A stretch of DNA of 52,932 nt from Zychaea mexicana (GCF_025766255.1 NW_026516867.1:1-52932); one strand, 5' to 3'. Positions 34,745-46,263 are shown, counted from the first letter of the stretch. Made by a program: numbers and translations. Notes: generated by a model not told the origin, from the sequence alone.

Positions 34745-34800
34745 CCTCCCCCCCACAATTCAAATTTCTTTTGAAAGTCAGAGAGTCGATGACGTTGGTG
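34745..34800. repeat. Isolated terminal-repeat-like sequence related to element D end
   Basis: A C-run followed by ACAATTCAAATTTCTTTTGA and AAGTCAG closely resembles the left terminus of palindromic element D (37201-37240: C-run, AGTTTTCAATTTTTTTTGAA, AGTCAG), in the same orientation. Upstream AATA(T)AAGAG is also shared. No inverted partner was found, so it is either a degenerate solo end or part of the LINE 5' region. Confidence 0.5.
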
Positions 34801-35133
34801 GAGCGCGCTATAAAGAAAATCTCAGGAGAAAGAACAGTGTCTCCTCTTAATTTTGGCCAATACAGCAGTATAAAAAGCACGACGATAATTGACTGAATGG
34901 AGCGAAAGCAACTAAGGCACAGTATTAACACTTTGCTTATTTCTATGAATGGCCAAAAGTAGTGCAGTAAAGGGCAGTAGAATCGAGGGGCATTGCAACG
35001 AGTGAGTTTCTGTTCCTTTCTCTGTAGAGCTGCCAATTGCGACATGCCATAAGGTCTTTGACGATTTCACGTACAAACAATTGAAGAATGCACATTTTAA
35101 TCCACATGGACCTTCCTCCGCTAATTTTCAAAA

Positions 35134-36543
35134 ATGCCTGAAACGCCCTCAGGCAACAATCCGGACAACCCTACACCATCGCTTGACCCTCGCCTCTCAT
35201 GGGCTCAAGTAGCCCAAAAGAAGCGGGTGTCTCTTCTCCACAACTCCTATTCCGTCTCTCAAGATACATCACGTCAACAGCAGACGGTCATCTACTCCCA
35301 CGTCTGGCGCGTGGGCCGATCGCCTAACGCTGTCTTCTTCGATGTTAGTTCTCGTCCCGGCAAAGTCACCGACATTCTCAAACTTTTGACTGAACAATAC
35401 GCACACATCAATGGCGTCCAGCACCACACCGAAGGTCCTCGCGTCATTCTCGAAGTTTACTTCCAGCAACCAGACGACTACCGTCGTGCTCTCGAACAAG
35501 GCCTGGAATTCTTGAAGCAAACGTTTATCCACGGCACCCCTGGCCTCCACCCTACCGCCCAAATCAAGAAAATCCGCCTGACACAGCTACCTTTCCTGAG
35601 TCCCGAGGCCCTAGTGCAAGGTCTCCAAACGACCATGGCCATGTACGGCCGTGTCATGGACGTAGGTGTCTACCGCGACCAAACAACCAATCTCTTCATG
35701 GGAAACGGTTTTGCAGTGATTGATCAACAGCCGCTAGAAGGCGAACAAGCGTTCACCACTTTGGACCACCATATCCCATGGTGCGGGGATGAAAACAACC
35801 TCGTTTACGGCACATTTTCTGACATGAAACCACACTGCTCCCGATGTCACTCTGCTTCTCACGTCGTTCGTGATTGCCCGCTGCGCCGCAGCAACCAACG
35901 AGAGTGCTGGTCCTGTGGCAAAAAAGGCCACTTGTCCTATCGCTGCCCCAACAAACACGCGTATGTGTCAGGCGAACAACCAGGCACTCGCCACAAAACT
36001 AACCCCCAATCGGAGAACGAACAGCAAGCTTCCTCTTCTCCCACCCGCAAACGAAACCGCAACAAAAGATCGGCCGCGCCTCCGGCGACGCCACCCGCAA
36101 GCGCACCACCAGTATCCGACGTTTCCACACCATCGTTGGAACCGGACGTTAGCACTGGCATTCAAGAGCCAAACCCTGGGACCTCCGATGCCGACGTCTT
36201 GATGGACACGTCCATGGATGAAGCACTTTCCGAGTTCCTCGATGATACCACCTGTTCGAAACTGGTCACACCTACGATACAACAACAAGTCTCGACCATT
36301 CAGCTCCATCGCGAATGGTTCCACAAATTTCCATTGTCTGAGGACGCCATGCTCATCTTTGAGCAATCCGAAGTCTCCGCTGATGAAGAAAAGTTGATCG
36401 CTACACTCCTCCTCTCCAAGCTGACTCAGATGGCTCAATCTGATAGCTGTGCAGCTGATCACTTACTAACGATCGAACGCTCGGGTTACATCCGCTTTCA
36501 GAGCGTACATGCCCGTACTGAGACAACCGAAGCTGGATTATAA
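35134..36543 (+). CDS. LINE ORF1, gag-like protein with two zinc knuckles
   Basis: 469 residues, open, starting MPETPSGNNPDNPTPSLDPR. Residues ~55-220 look like an RNA-recognition-type region (AVFFDVSSRPGKVTDILKLL and FAVIDQQPLEG). Two CCHC zinc knuckles follow at about residues 236-275 (CSRCHSASHVVRDC and CWSCGKKGHLSYRC, each C-x2-C-x4-H-x4-C), then a basic and Ser/Pro-rich linker and an acidic helical C terminus. It binds element RNA in retrotransposons of this type. ORF2 begins 8 bp after its stop, the usual LINE arrangement. Zinc knuckles make the call firm; the exact clade is not determined. Confidence 0.85.
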   Translation: MPETPSGNNPDNPTPSLDPRLSWAQVAQKKRVSLLHNSYSVSQDTSRQQQTVIYSHVWRVGRSPNAVFFDVSSRPGKVTDILKLLTEQYAHINGVQHHTEGPRVILEVYFQQPDDYRRALEQGLEFLKQTFIHGTPGLHPTAQIKKIRLTQLPFLSPEALVQGLQTTMAMYGRVMDVGVYRDQTTNLFMGNGFAVIDQQPLEGEQAFTTLDHHIPWCGDENNLVYGTFSDMKPHCSRCHSASHVVRDCPLRRSNQRECWSCGKKGHLSYRCPNKHAYVSGEQPGTRHKTNPQSENEQQASSSPTRKRNRNKRSAAPPATPPASAPPVSDVSTPSLEPDVSTGIQEPNPGTSDADVLMDTSMDEALSEFLDDTTCSKLVTPTIQQQVSTIQLHREWFHKFPLSEDAMLIFEQSEVSADEEKLIATLLLSKLTQMAQSDSCAADHLLTIERSGYIRFQSVHARTETTEAGL

Positions 36544-36551
36544 ATAATCCT

Positions 36552-37196
36552 TTGACTCACATCACTAAATACTCAATCATGATATCTTCAAAAACAAACA
36601 ATATTAACGTCCTTACACTCAACTGTAACGGACTCACAAAAACCAACAACTCAAAAGCCCGCTCCTCTCTCATCCGCTTTCTACGGCGGCAATCAGCTCA
36701 TATCATTGCGTTACAAGAAACGCACGCCACCACCACCAAACTTCGCGAAACATTCCACAAACAATTCTGCGCGACTTCCTCTATTTGGACCATGCACTGC
36801 GGCATTGTCTCGCTTTCACCCAATATCACTCTCACTGAATTACCATTATCGATTGGTCTCCGGGCCCAACTAGTTCGACTTCAACACGATCACAACGCCT
36901 TTGAAGCATTCTTCTTGCTCAACATATATGCCCCGGCAACAACTGCTCAGCAACGCCGCTACTTTTTCAACACACTTCAGTCAGCACTCACCACTCTCAG
37001 CACCACCACACACTTCACCGACCGCCTCATCATTGCCGGCGACTTTAACTACAGCACCAGTTGACCACAACTTCATCTCAACGCTCCTCCGTCATGGTTT
37101 GCTTGGCTCGAGGACTGCTTTATCGACTGCATTAAGTCCGATCCCACACTATCACCTCTCAATATCCTTATTTCGCCCCAAAAATAAGAGTTGGGT
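36552..37196 (+). pseudogene. LINE ORF2, endonuclease part only (stop and 3' truncation)
   Basis: Opens with MTHITKYSIMISSKTNNINV. The APE-type endonuclease motifs are present: NVLTLNCNGL, the metal-binding Glu in IALQETHA, FFLLNIYAPA and IIAGDFNYS. A TGA at 37062-37064 interrupts it just after the GDFN motif. Coding-like sequence continues in frame (PQLHLNAPPSWFAWLEDCFI) to about 37180, where palindromic element D begins. The reverse transcriptase and C-terminal domain do not reappear on the far side of element D, so the LINE was already truncated or lost its 3' part at the insertion. Confidence 0.82.
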
Positions 37197-37257
37197 TGGC
37201 CCCCCCCCCCAGTTTTCAATTTTTTTTGAAAGTCAGCAGGAGACGTGTTGACGCGTC

Positions 37258-40200
37258 GGGAACGGCTATTTGCACCACCCCACCTGCACCACCCCTCGGG
37301 TAGTGACTAGCTTTTCGGAGGTGAAATGGCATGGCGGGTGGTGAGAAACGATGAAGGGTGGTGAGAGGAGGCATGTATTTCAATGAAATCTTTATAATGG
37401 GTCTATCTGTTATTGTTCAAGGTAACTAGACTACTCGTTAACTATCAGCAAAGTACCGGTTCTTCTTTAAAGTGATCTTCAATTTTCTTATAAATCAAAG
37501 TGCTGCAATAGTACGATTACAGCAAGACCATAACTATTGTATTATGGGTGTTTACATGATATATCATGTTTTCATGGTCTGATTGATAATTAGTACACTT
37601 CTTTGACACTATTTTCTTTTTGCTTACGTTATTCGATTACACATCTTGTAGCAATATTTCTGTTTGCGAGCTGGTTGTTTGACGTTATTAAAGTAAGAGA
37701 GAAGGGAAGAGGTCTATTTTTTGTGGTCGATTAAGTAGGAATGGTTGGTGAAGTTGTGGCGGGTACAAAAGAGATTATGGGAGCGATGGACAGAAGGGTA
37801 CACAACTTGGGCAGCTGGTCTAAAAGAGACATGGTAGAAATGAAAATTGCTCAACTGCATACTGATAGGTTTACCTGTAGGAGCGGAAAGGAAAGGTATG
37901 TATAGAGTTGAGAATTCAACAGAATACCAAGCAATGGCTTTTGAGAACGCATTGGCAGCTAGAATTGCACAAGAATGATTGAAATATGAAGCAGTATTGC
38001 AAGGAGAGGAGCGATCGGATAACTTATGCTCCACTGAAGCCAGTTCATCTTCTCTAAAGAGATGTAAGAAAATAGCGCGATTCTGCTGCAAAAACACAAA
38101 CATATCGTCTTTGATGGATGGCCACATATCCTCATCGTTTTTCAAGTCCAAAGCCAAGACACGAAAACCACAATTACCATCAGGCTGAGGACTAACAATA
38201 GTGGCGACTTGCTGCTTGGGTACATCGGTGCTTAAGACACCAGCCAATGGCACCGCCAGATCCTTGCCCTTTCCTTCCCTATTTTAACGGCCCACCACAA
38301 TCAGCTTATATTATACACTGGAATGATTGGTACATACCATGTGGCTGCTGCGTCAGCTCCGAAGCCCGTCTTGGCCTTTTTCTTGCTTTGCTCATCTTGG
38401 ATTTCGAGTGTAATTGGCAAGCGTTTGTTGTTATTACTGCTGTGGCTGCTGCTGCTGCTGCTGGCGTTATTTGCAGTAGTGCGAGCTGTTGTTTTCTTTG
38501 TTGGCACAGGTGGAGATTGCAGTTCATGCATATCAATGAACGAATCATTACTGATTGCCTTCAATTTATGCAAAAGATCTGCTAGTTGCTGCTGGTTTTG
38601 GAGATTGAATCCTAGGTTTTCAATCCGGACAAGCTCAGCGGCGACTTGCTTTTCGATCGTTGGCTTCTCGTGGTCGTCCACAACTGCTATAACGTTAGGT
38701 GCAGAGAGCACATCGACAAATTCGTCTATTGCAAAAAAGAAGAAAAGAAAACCGGCTCATAAATCGTCGGTGAACATACTCACCATTGTCTTAAACTCTG
38801 CAATAGCCATACCATTGAGATTCGATGCTGTTTTTTCTGGGAACAAGTGCCAACGCCGAGGGATAATCGACAATGGAATGGGCCCGTCAGCTGGATACAT
38901 ATGACAGCATGGTATTCCGTAATGGATCTTTAAGGCACACTTGCAATGCATCGTCTTCAGCACGTTCGAAAATCTCAACTGGTCTTTGATGGCTTCAAAA
39001 GCAAAGCGAGATATATTACGACTGAGGAGCTCAAGTCGCGTTTTATATGCCTCAGGAAGATGAGAATTAGCACTCAATGCTTCCTTATCAACCTGCTGAT
39101 TCCAGTTGGTGTTCTACAAAAGCGTCTATCATCAATTACACAGTATTGCTTATCGCAAACCCCAAACGTGCCGATACTTAAATATAAGTATGCAACAACA
39201 TGAATTGATGCGAACATTTCTCAGCAAAACGTATGTATATATACCTTGTCTTTATACCACATATTCAGATGTGTGAAAGAAAGATGAAGGCTGCTGGATG
39301 GATCGATGTACTTTTTGATTTCGGCGTGAGCACCTTCAGCCCGGTTGGTACTGGTATTTCCAAGGTGTCGCAGTTGGCCGGTCTCACTGCCAACCCATTT
39401 TTCCCTAAAGGCAAGTTTACTATAGAAAGAGTATATGAGCTAGATCAATCATGAAGCCCCACAAGGATTTGGACAACATTCAAAGGTACACTAATCATCT
39501 ACCTTTTCAAGTAGCTTCGTGCCTTTTCAGGGTCTGAACAACACAGTATTGCATTTTCAAACATAGTAAGCGCCTTTTGCTCTAGTTTTACATCGGACAC
39601 CTTCTCCATCATATCATCGAACTTGTCCTTGTAAGAGCTAGACATCAAAAGGTTGAGCGCCTTTTCTACCTGGTCCCATTGTTCTTGAGTGTCAAAAAGC
39701 TTTCGAAGGTTCGTCTTGAAGTTTCTATGCAAATGGATTTTACACAGTATCTTCGTAGACTCAGGGAAAGTGGAATCAAGCGCAGTCATTAATGCCGCTT
39801 CACTGTCTGTGACGAACACTTTTGGATAAACCGCTGTCGAAGACGAGTAAACAACTGACTTTAGCTGTTGAGCAAACCACATATACGACCCTGTGGTCTC
39901 ATTCGAGACCCATCCTCCAGCTACACAAAAGCTTCTTAACGCCTTCACGCCAACATTTCCGGTACCAATCACATTTATAAATGGCATTTTGCTGCGATTG
40001 GTCTGGTAGGTGGCATCCATGGAGATCACCTCCGGGAATTGGTTTGCAACCTTTATAGCATCGCCATGGGCAAAGAACAACGCATTGAGGAAAATCTTTT
40101 CCCCTTCTTGTCTCGAGTCAAAACGGACGTGGTAATCGTTCTCTTGCAGAAGGTTGATCAGGTTGAACATTGCACCGTCAGGGTCGTTGTTGAACACTGT

Positions 40201-41312
40201 TTGACGAATGTTTGAAATATCCTTTGCGGTGGTACCAGAATGGCCTTTGCTGCGTAGGAAGTCTGTGATGACTCTGTTCGTGGCATGGTTGAGGATTAAG
40301 GTACGCACTGTCTGGAGAACGTCTCCTTTCAAACGGCGGTGCAGTGGGTAGGCACTAGGTTCCAAAGCCATATGGTGATTGTGTCCGCCATCATAGATAC
40401 TCACCACACGCCATTGCTGGCTCTTACTGTCTAATGGTCGTAGCATCAGATTAAAAGGGCAACCAATCCGTTGAGAATCTTTGCTACGTCCTTTCTTCTT
40501 TTTCTCGGTGCTGCTCAGAATGCCGCCTTCCTCGTCAATAACAATTGTTGTTTGTTGCTGCTGCGATTGTTGCTCTTTCGGTGTCTGGTCACGGGGCTGA
40601 CCAAAGTGCTTACAGCCAAGTTGGCACCTTCGCTTGGGGCCTGTTTTATCAGCTCTGATTACTGAAAGCTGGAACTTGTTTTTCAACGCCCAAGATTGCA
40701 AGGATGTAATTGCAATGTCGTACGATTCGTACGTTTGGTTGATTTCCTCGGGGATGTTCGCTGATCTCGTCTGTAATGTCGACATGCTTGCTGAATGGAA
40801 AAGGAAGGAGGCGTTTTCTTTTCCTTGTCACACAAAATTATAAAAAGGATCACATCTTTATTCTCAACTCAAGCCTCTCTGATTCTTTCGGTAGCAACAT
40901 CCTGGTTAGTGTGTCATAGTCTATAGCAAACGTTCTCATCAACGATAGTGCTTAATGCTGCGATGACTGTAGGCTACTACTGATGATTCACATTATTTTG
41001 ACAGATAGTGTATTTAGTCGCGTTTTTTTTCTCACCAGTGTTCCTTTTTTTTTAAAAATAGACATTTATGCAGCAAACTCGTAATGTTTGTATGATCACT
41101 ATGTTTCTTATAGTTATGGATACAATTGAAAAACGTGGTGGTACTGCTACACATATTTATGCATTAAACAAACAATACGCCATAGTCTCGTTTCACATTC
41201 ATCTCTCACCACCCTTCATCGTTTCTCACCACCCGCCATGCCATTTCACCTCCGAAAAGCTAGTCACTACCCGAGGGGTGGTGCAGGTGGGGTGGTGCAA
41301 ATAGCCGTTCCC
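37258..41312 (-). mobile_element. Complete MULE with 110-bp inverted repeats and 8-bp target duplication
   Basis: 4055 bp. Inverted repeats 37258-37367 and 41203-41312 are identical over 110 bp, start GGGAACGGCTATTTGCACC and contain internal CACC/GGTGGTGA subrepeats. The 8-bp GACGCGTC flanks both ends (37250-37257 and 41313-41320) and is single-copy at the matching site in the uninterrupted right arm of element D (44563-44570). That is direct proof of insertion with target duplication. One open five-exon gene fills the element on the minus strand. Everything looks intact; a recent insertion. Confidence 0.93.
37714..40785 (-). CDS. MULE transposase with FAR1, MULE, SWIM and C-terminal OTU domains
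   Basis: Exons 40785-39503, 39419-39245, 39113-38780, 38725-38338 and 38278-37714 join in frame to 914 residues without stop. Residues ~15-160: FAR1/WRKY-GCM1-type DNA-binding domain (SLQSWALKNKFQLSVIRAD, RIGCPFNLML, YDGGHNHHM). Residues ~240-480: MULE core with Asp in VISMDATYQTN, Asp in KVFVTDSEAAL, CKIHLHRNF, and Glu in exon 2 (STNRAEGAHAEIKK). Residues ~555-575: SWIM finger CKCALKIHYGIPCCHM. Then a Ser/Asn-rich linker with a basic KKKAK patch. Residues ~740-914: OTU-type cysteine protease with catalytic Cys in QPDGNCGFRVLAL and probable His in FHFYHVSF. The transposase cuts element ends; the OTU part may deubiquitinate host or self proteins (inference). Confidence 0.88.
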
Positions 41313-42441
41313 GACGCGTCAGTAGTGGGAGGACTTAGGAGAAAAAAAAATAAAGTGGGCTCCAAACATTCTTTTTTTCATTATACAAAAAACGAGCGTA
41401 CTTCAGCATTGAAGTAAGCAGAGATTTTGGCTAGAGCAAAGGAAAGAATGTAGATCATGCATGACTAGGCAAAGGATGAAAACGGACAAGAAAAGAAAAG
41501 GAATATAAGAGCGAGCTATAATTTATTTCCCTTTGTCGTTCTAAATCTGCTAAACAGGAATCACAGCGGTGTGCTGTATACCAACGATTCGACATTGAAC
41601 GGTTAAATGAACCACTTCACAGGATTAACAGCAGCCCAATTAATGGATGGTGTTCAAGATGTGACGACATTGTTAACACAGAGCAGTCAAAAAAAACAGT
41701 AGGTACAGTATTTCGGGTGTAACAACTTTTGTTTTTTCCCCTTGACTAATCTTGCTTATCAGTCTACAGAGATCGACAGCCAAGGGATGAACCAACATGA
41801 ATATACTACTAACAGCTAACTACAGAGCTGTGCAAACAAAGAAAAACCAAACCAACGGTGTGCTGTCATTGCCGGCCTTCCTGACACACTGCTTTTGCTT
41901 TGCTGATTTTGTTTTCGACGACGAAGTTTCAACAAGATTCATTAGTCAATGCTCAACAAATTGGAGAGGCTCGAACATTTCGATTCTCAATGGCTAGTCA
42001 GCAATCTGCAAAACGATCGACGATCGACGATTACGGAAGTCCTGATGCTGACATTGTGGATAAAAGAAGGTAAGAAGTCAAAGCGGTTTTGCTACAGTAT
42101 ATTCTGCATCTATGTTGGGATCGCGTTTCATGGATAGAAACGCACACACACAATATATACATGCACACACACGATATATACACGCACGCATATGATATAC
42201 GCACACACAATATACGCAGACGCACACACGAAATACGCACAGCCAGAAGATGAAGCAGCTGCTGGATATGGCGACTACAATCAGTGATGCAATATACATA
42301 TATGCTGTTTGGAGTGTTGGATACGACTGTGGCAAGGGATTATGCTGGATTGATGTGTACTCCTTCTGCCAACGCTATGGAACGTCACTGTCATCAACGG
42401 CACGACCGATCTGTCACTAAATGAAAGGAAGCATTTTACAT

Positions 42442-43440
42442 TTTTTGCTGCGATTTATGTTCAAGCAATCGCATATGGATGAGGGGATATCGGCCAACGA
42501 TGGTAATCACAAGTGTACTCAAGGAATTATGAACCAGAGTAGGAATAGAATGGAAATTGGTAAGTTGATATACAAATGAGGATAGATCATAGAATGAATA
42601 TAAAGAGGAAAGAATAAAGATCGGATTTCAAGGTTTATTTTGACGACGGAAATTGGAGTTTTGGGGGAGAGTATCCATAGCATTAGCCTGTTGAATCATC
42701 CCTTGTACTTGTTGTGCAGTATTTTGTATAGTGTCTGCTTCTCCATGGTTGACCATAGATTTTCGAACATGACGTAATCTTCTTCCTTAGTGTTTCAAGT
42801 GCAGCTTCCAGTTCGTCCTTTGGTATAGGTTCGGATGCTTGCTGTTGGTGCTTTGATATTTGGATGGGTGTGCTCGGTGATGCTGATGTTAGTGTGCGGG
42901 TGTTGACAAGTACTTGCCAATGTTCTAGGATGGGCGAACTTTTATTGTCTAAAGTTTTCTCACTGTAACAAGAAAACGTTCGAGTAGGAACAGGTGCTTG
43001 CAACACACTTGCTATCTTTGAACTTATTGCATCCACAAGGAATGATTCTGCTGTTCTCAATGAGCACCTATCCCATATTATAGCAGTATCAAATTATATC
43101 CCTCATATTGGTAGCCTGGTCTTTTTCTACTAATCTTATTTTGGTACACTATTTCGTGTAAGTTATTATTTTATTAGCCTTTTCCATCCACAATCAAAAT
43201 TTTACAGAACACTTCGAACTTTACGTATCTGCTCACTTACAGCTGAGAACACATTATATGTATCCGTAGTAATAGATTACAGTATGCCACTTAAAATATT
43301 AAACTAACCCCTTTCATAATTGTATATACGTAGGTCAACTGATCTGCCCTGTTCCACGTACGATCGCTCAATCGTTTAATATATGGCTGTAAAAAGCATG
43401 ATGGTGCTTCATAAGTAAGGCCGAATATGAATCAACACGA
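42442..43440 (-). other. Loop of element D with unidentified coding remnant
   Basis: On the minus strand 43060-42683 a frame reads TAESFLVDAISSKIASVLQA and EPIPKDELEAALETLRKK. At the latter point another frame continues more naturally as LRHVRKSMVNHGEADTIQNT and QGMIQQANAMDTLPQNSNFR, ending TAA near 42640. This suggests a decayed helical protein of ~140 residues with one frameshift. I do not recognise it. The rest of the loop is AT-rich without features. Confidence 0.35.
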
Positions 43441-44625
43441 ATGTAAAATGCTTCCTTTCATTTAGTGACAGATCGGTCGTTCCGTTGATGACAGTGACGT
43501 TCCATAGCATTGGCAGAAGGAGTACACATCAATCCAGCATAATCCCTTGCCACAGTCGTATCCAACACTCCAAACAGCATATATGTATATTGCATCACCG
43601 ATTGTAGTCGCCATATCCAGCAGCTGCTTCATCTTCTGGCTGTGCGTATTTCGTGTGTGCGTCTGCGTATATTGTGTGTGCGTATATCATATGCGTGCGT
43701 GTATATATCGTGTGTGTGCATGTATATATTGTGTGTGCGCGTTTCTATCCATGAAACGCGATCCCAACATAGATGCAGAATATACTGTAGCAAAACCGCT
43801 TTGACTTCTTACCTTCTTTTATCCACAATGTCAGCATCAGGACTTCCGTAATCGTCGATCGTCGATCGTTTTGCAGATTGCTGACTAGCCATTGAGAATC
43901 GAAATGTTCGAGCCTCTCCAATTTGTTGAGCATTGACTAATGAATCTTGTTGAAACTTCGTCGTCGAAAACAAAATCAGCAAAGCAAAAGCAGTGTGTCA
44001 GGAAGGCCGGCAATGACAGCACACCGTTGGTTTGGTTTTTCTTTGTTTACACAGCTCTGTAGTTAGCTGTTAGTAGTATATTCATGTTGGTTCATCCCTT
44101 GGCTGTCGATCTCTGTAGACTGATAAGCAAGATTAGTCAAGGGGAAAAAACAAAAGTTGTTACACCCGAAATACTGTACCTACTGTTTTTTTTGACTGCT
44201 CTGTGTTAACAATGTCGTCACATCTTGAACACCATCCATTAATTGGGCTGCTGTTAATCCTGTGAAGTGGTTCATTTAACCGTTCAATGTCGAATCGTTG
44301 GTATACAGCACACCGCTGTGATTCCTGTTTAGCAGATTTAGAACGACAAAGGGAAATAAATTATAGCTCGCTCTTATATTCCTTTTTTTTTCTTGTCCGT
44401 TTTCTTCCTTTGCCTAGTCATGCATGATCTACATTCTTTCCTTTGCTCTAGCCAAAATCTCTGCTTACTTCAATGCTGAAGTACGCTCGTTTTTTGTATA
44501 ATGAAAAAAAGAATGTTTGGAGCCCACTTTATTTTTTTTTTCTCCTAAGTCCTCCCACTACTGACGCGTCAACACATCTCCTGCTGACTTTCAAAAAAAA
44601 ATTGAAAACTTCCGGGGCAGCTAAT

Positions 44626-45080
44626 GAGTAGTATAGGTACCCACCCTCTAATTATAGATAGAGTCACGCATCGGACCGCAAATTTTACCTATATATAGTT
44701 CAGTATCTGAATTTCTATATCTCCAATTTTCTAAGCCACAGCGCAGAAATTGCAAGAGAACCAGCCATTTGAAGCTAAGAGGTCAGTTTTTGTAAAAGTT
44801 CACATTTTTAAAATTTTGAAGTTTTATATAACTAGGTATAATAGCTACAGAAACATACTACTAAAAGCTATATTGTAGCGAGATGTGTTGAGCTCAGAGA
44901 AATACTAGAAGATAAGTAATCGTTACTATGATATTTAAGGGAGAAGGGTATATTTGATTGAAATTTCAATTAGAGAAAGATATAAAGCTCAAGAGTTATC
45001 AGTAGTAAGTACATTAAAAGTAACTAATAATGATTGCATTTTATAAAAGAACCTTGTTACATGGGAAAAAGAAACCTTGT
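44626..45080. other. Intergenic, nothing recognised
   Basis: Between palindromic element D and the Tc1/mariner-type element. AT-rich; no LINE sequence resumes here. A short direct repeat (ACCTTGTTACA at 45051 and 45074) spans the left TA target. Confidence 0.4.
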
Positions 45081-45082
45081 TA

Positions 45083-45310
45083 CAGGATTTTTCCTAATGA
45101 TTGGCGGGGCTTTTTTTCCCATCATGGCGGGGCTTTTTTTTCACTTTGTCGTTGGGGGTGTTTGTGATTGGCGGTGTGATTTTCGTGAATGGCAGGAGGA
45201 AAAAAATACAATGGCGGCCGAATTACAGGTTGATGGCAGAATAATAAATTCATAATGGCGGCCGTAATTTCAGGTTGATGGCAGAATAGTAAATTCATAA
45301 TGGCGGTTTG
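45083..45310. repeat. Left terminal inverted repeat of the Tc1/mariner-type element
   Basis: Subrepeated: two GGCGGGGCTTTTTTT-containing units at 45100-45140 and two units with ATGGCGGCCG then GGTTGATGGCAGAAT at 45210-45305. Mirror copy at 51297-51530. Subrepeats are candidate transposase or regulator binding sites. Confidence 0.88.
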
Positions 45311-45638
45311 AATTATATCATTAGCGGCATCATTTTTAAAAAATGACATTAGATACTAAAGCAGTTCATCTCATTAAATACATCACAAACATGGGAAGAT
45401 GTATGAGACATGATAATAGGAGTGGCAAGTTTCTACTAGATGATTAGCACATCACCCTTATATAGCAACATAGATGCTCTGAGAACCATAAAAGAATCGC
45501 AAAAAAAGATATCGCAAACGAAAAATAATGATCATGTGTATGTAAAAGGTTTTATTTACAATACAAGAGGTACTTCACATCACAAGAGAAACTTCAATCT
45601 TGCGAAAATTTCTTCAATCCACAAAAGCCGATCCTGCA

Positions 45639-45986
45639 TTAGAAGCAATGTCCAGCGGACTTCATTCCATTCGGCCAAAACTCGGTGAACGGTTCTTTGG
45701 TCTTCACTGGCAGCTTGACTGGTCGTCGCCAGATTACATCCAGCAGCTCCTCTCCATCTATTTCATCTAGTAGGAAATATAGTTCTTTGTCGAAGTATAC
45801 GCGATATTCGAGATCTGTTTGATGGCGCTCTATAATAGAAGTATAAACAAAAGAAGAATAAATAAGATTAATAAGAATAGATGTAATACCTTTTATTTGC
45901 AGAGCTGTGACGATGTGATACGACGTAATGAAGTAACGCCAGAGATTAAGCGACATCTTGAGAATGAGTGAAACAATTCTTGCCAT
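45639..45986 (-). CDS. Small unknown protein in Tc1/mariner-type element
   Basis: Minus strand from ATG 45986 (MARIVSLILKMSLNLWRYF). A likely 60-nt intron at 45838-45897 (GTATTA..TATAG) gives a 95-residue product continuing ERHQTDLEYRVYFDKELYFL, LDVIWRRPVKLPV and FTEFWPNGMKS. The intron length is a multiple of three and has no stop, so the unspliced form would be 115 residues. Aromatic-rich and acidic in the middle. No domain recognised and no helix-turn-helix evident, unlike the other accessory genes. Splice sites and codon use look genuine. Confidence 0.55.
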   Translation of the reverse strand: MARIVSLILKMSLNLWRYFITSYHIVTALQIKGITSILINLIYSSFVYTSIIERHQTDLEYRVYFDKELYFLLDEIDGEELLDVIWRRPVKLPVKTKEPFTEFWPNGMKSAGHCF

Positions 45987-46263
45987 TGCAGGTATGCTGC
46001 TTTATATGTTTTTAAAATGTAACCCAAGCTCAATCTCACATGTCACTCACACCCACACCCACACTCATACCACAATATAAATCTATGGTTACAGGAATAT
46101 ATAAAAATAGTAAGACTAGATGTTATATCATATTTTTAATTGATCATTATTGCTATCTACAACCATTTTGTCCCTGAATATTCCTATAGTCCTACTCACT
46201 CATACCACCACCATTTATCTATGACTCAAACCAGTCAAAGTAATTTTTTCCAAGAAAGCTTAT

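Larger units (their letters stand above)
37211..44610. mobile_element. Palindromic element D with ~1.17 kb inverted arms, interrupted by a MULE
   Basis: Left arm: 37211-37257 plus 41321-42441. Right arm: 43441-44610, the reverse complement. Unique loop: 42442-43440. The terminal words are AGTTTTCAATTTTTTTTGAA..AGTCAGCAGG on both sides, preceded by a C-run (left) or CTGCCCCGG (right, read inward), so the outermost bases and target duplication are uncertain. With the MULE and its duplicated 8 bp removed, the arms align continuously, proving the MULE came later. Arms include matching CA/TA-rich microsatellite (42140-42240 and 43625-43745). No transposase is recognisable, so the element is non-autonomous. 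Confidence 0.85.

Noticed and set aside
42031..43851. Cys/Val/Tyr-rich frames in the arms of element D
   Set aside because: They translate a CA/TA microsatellite in several frames and are mirrored in the two arms.
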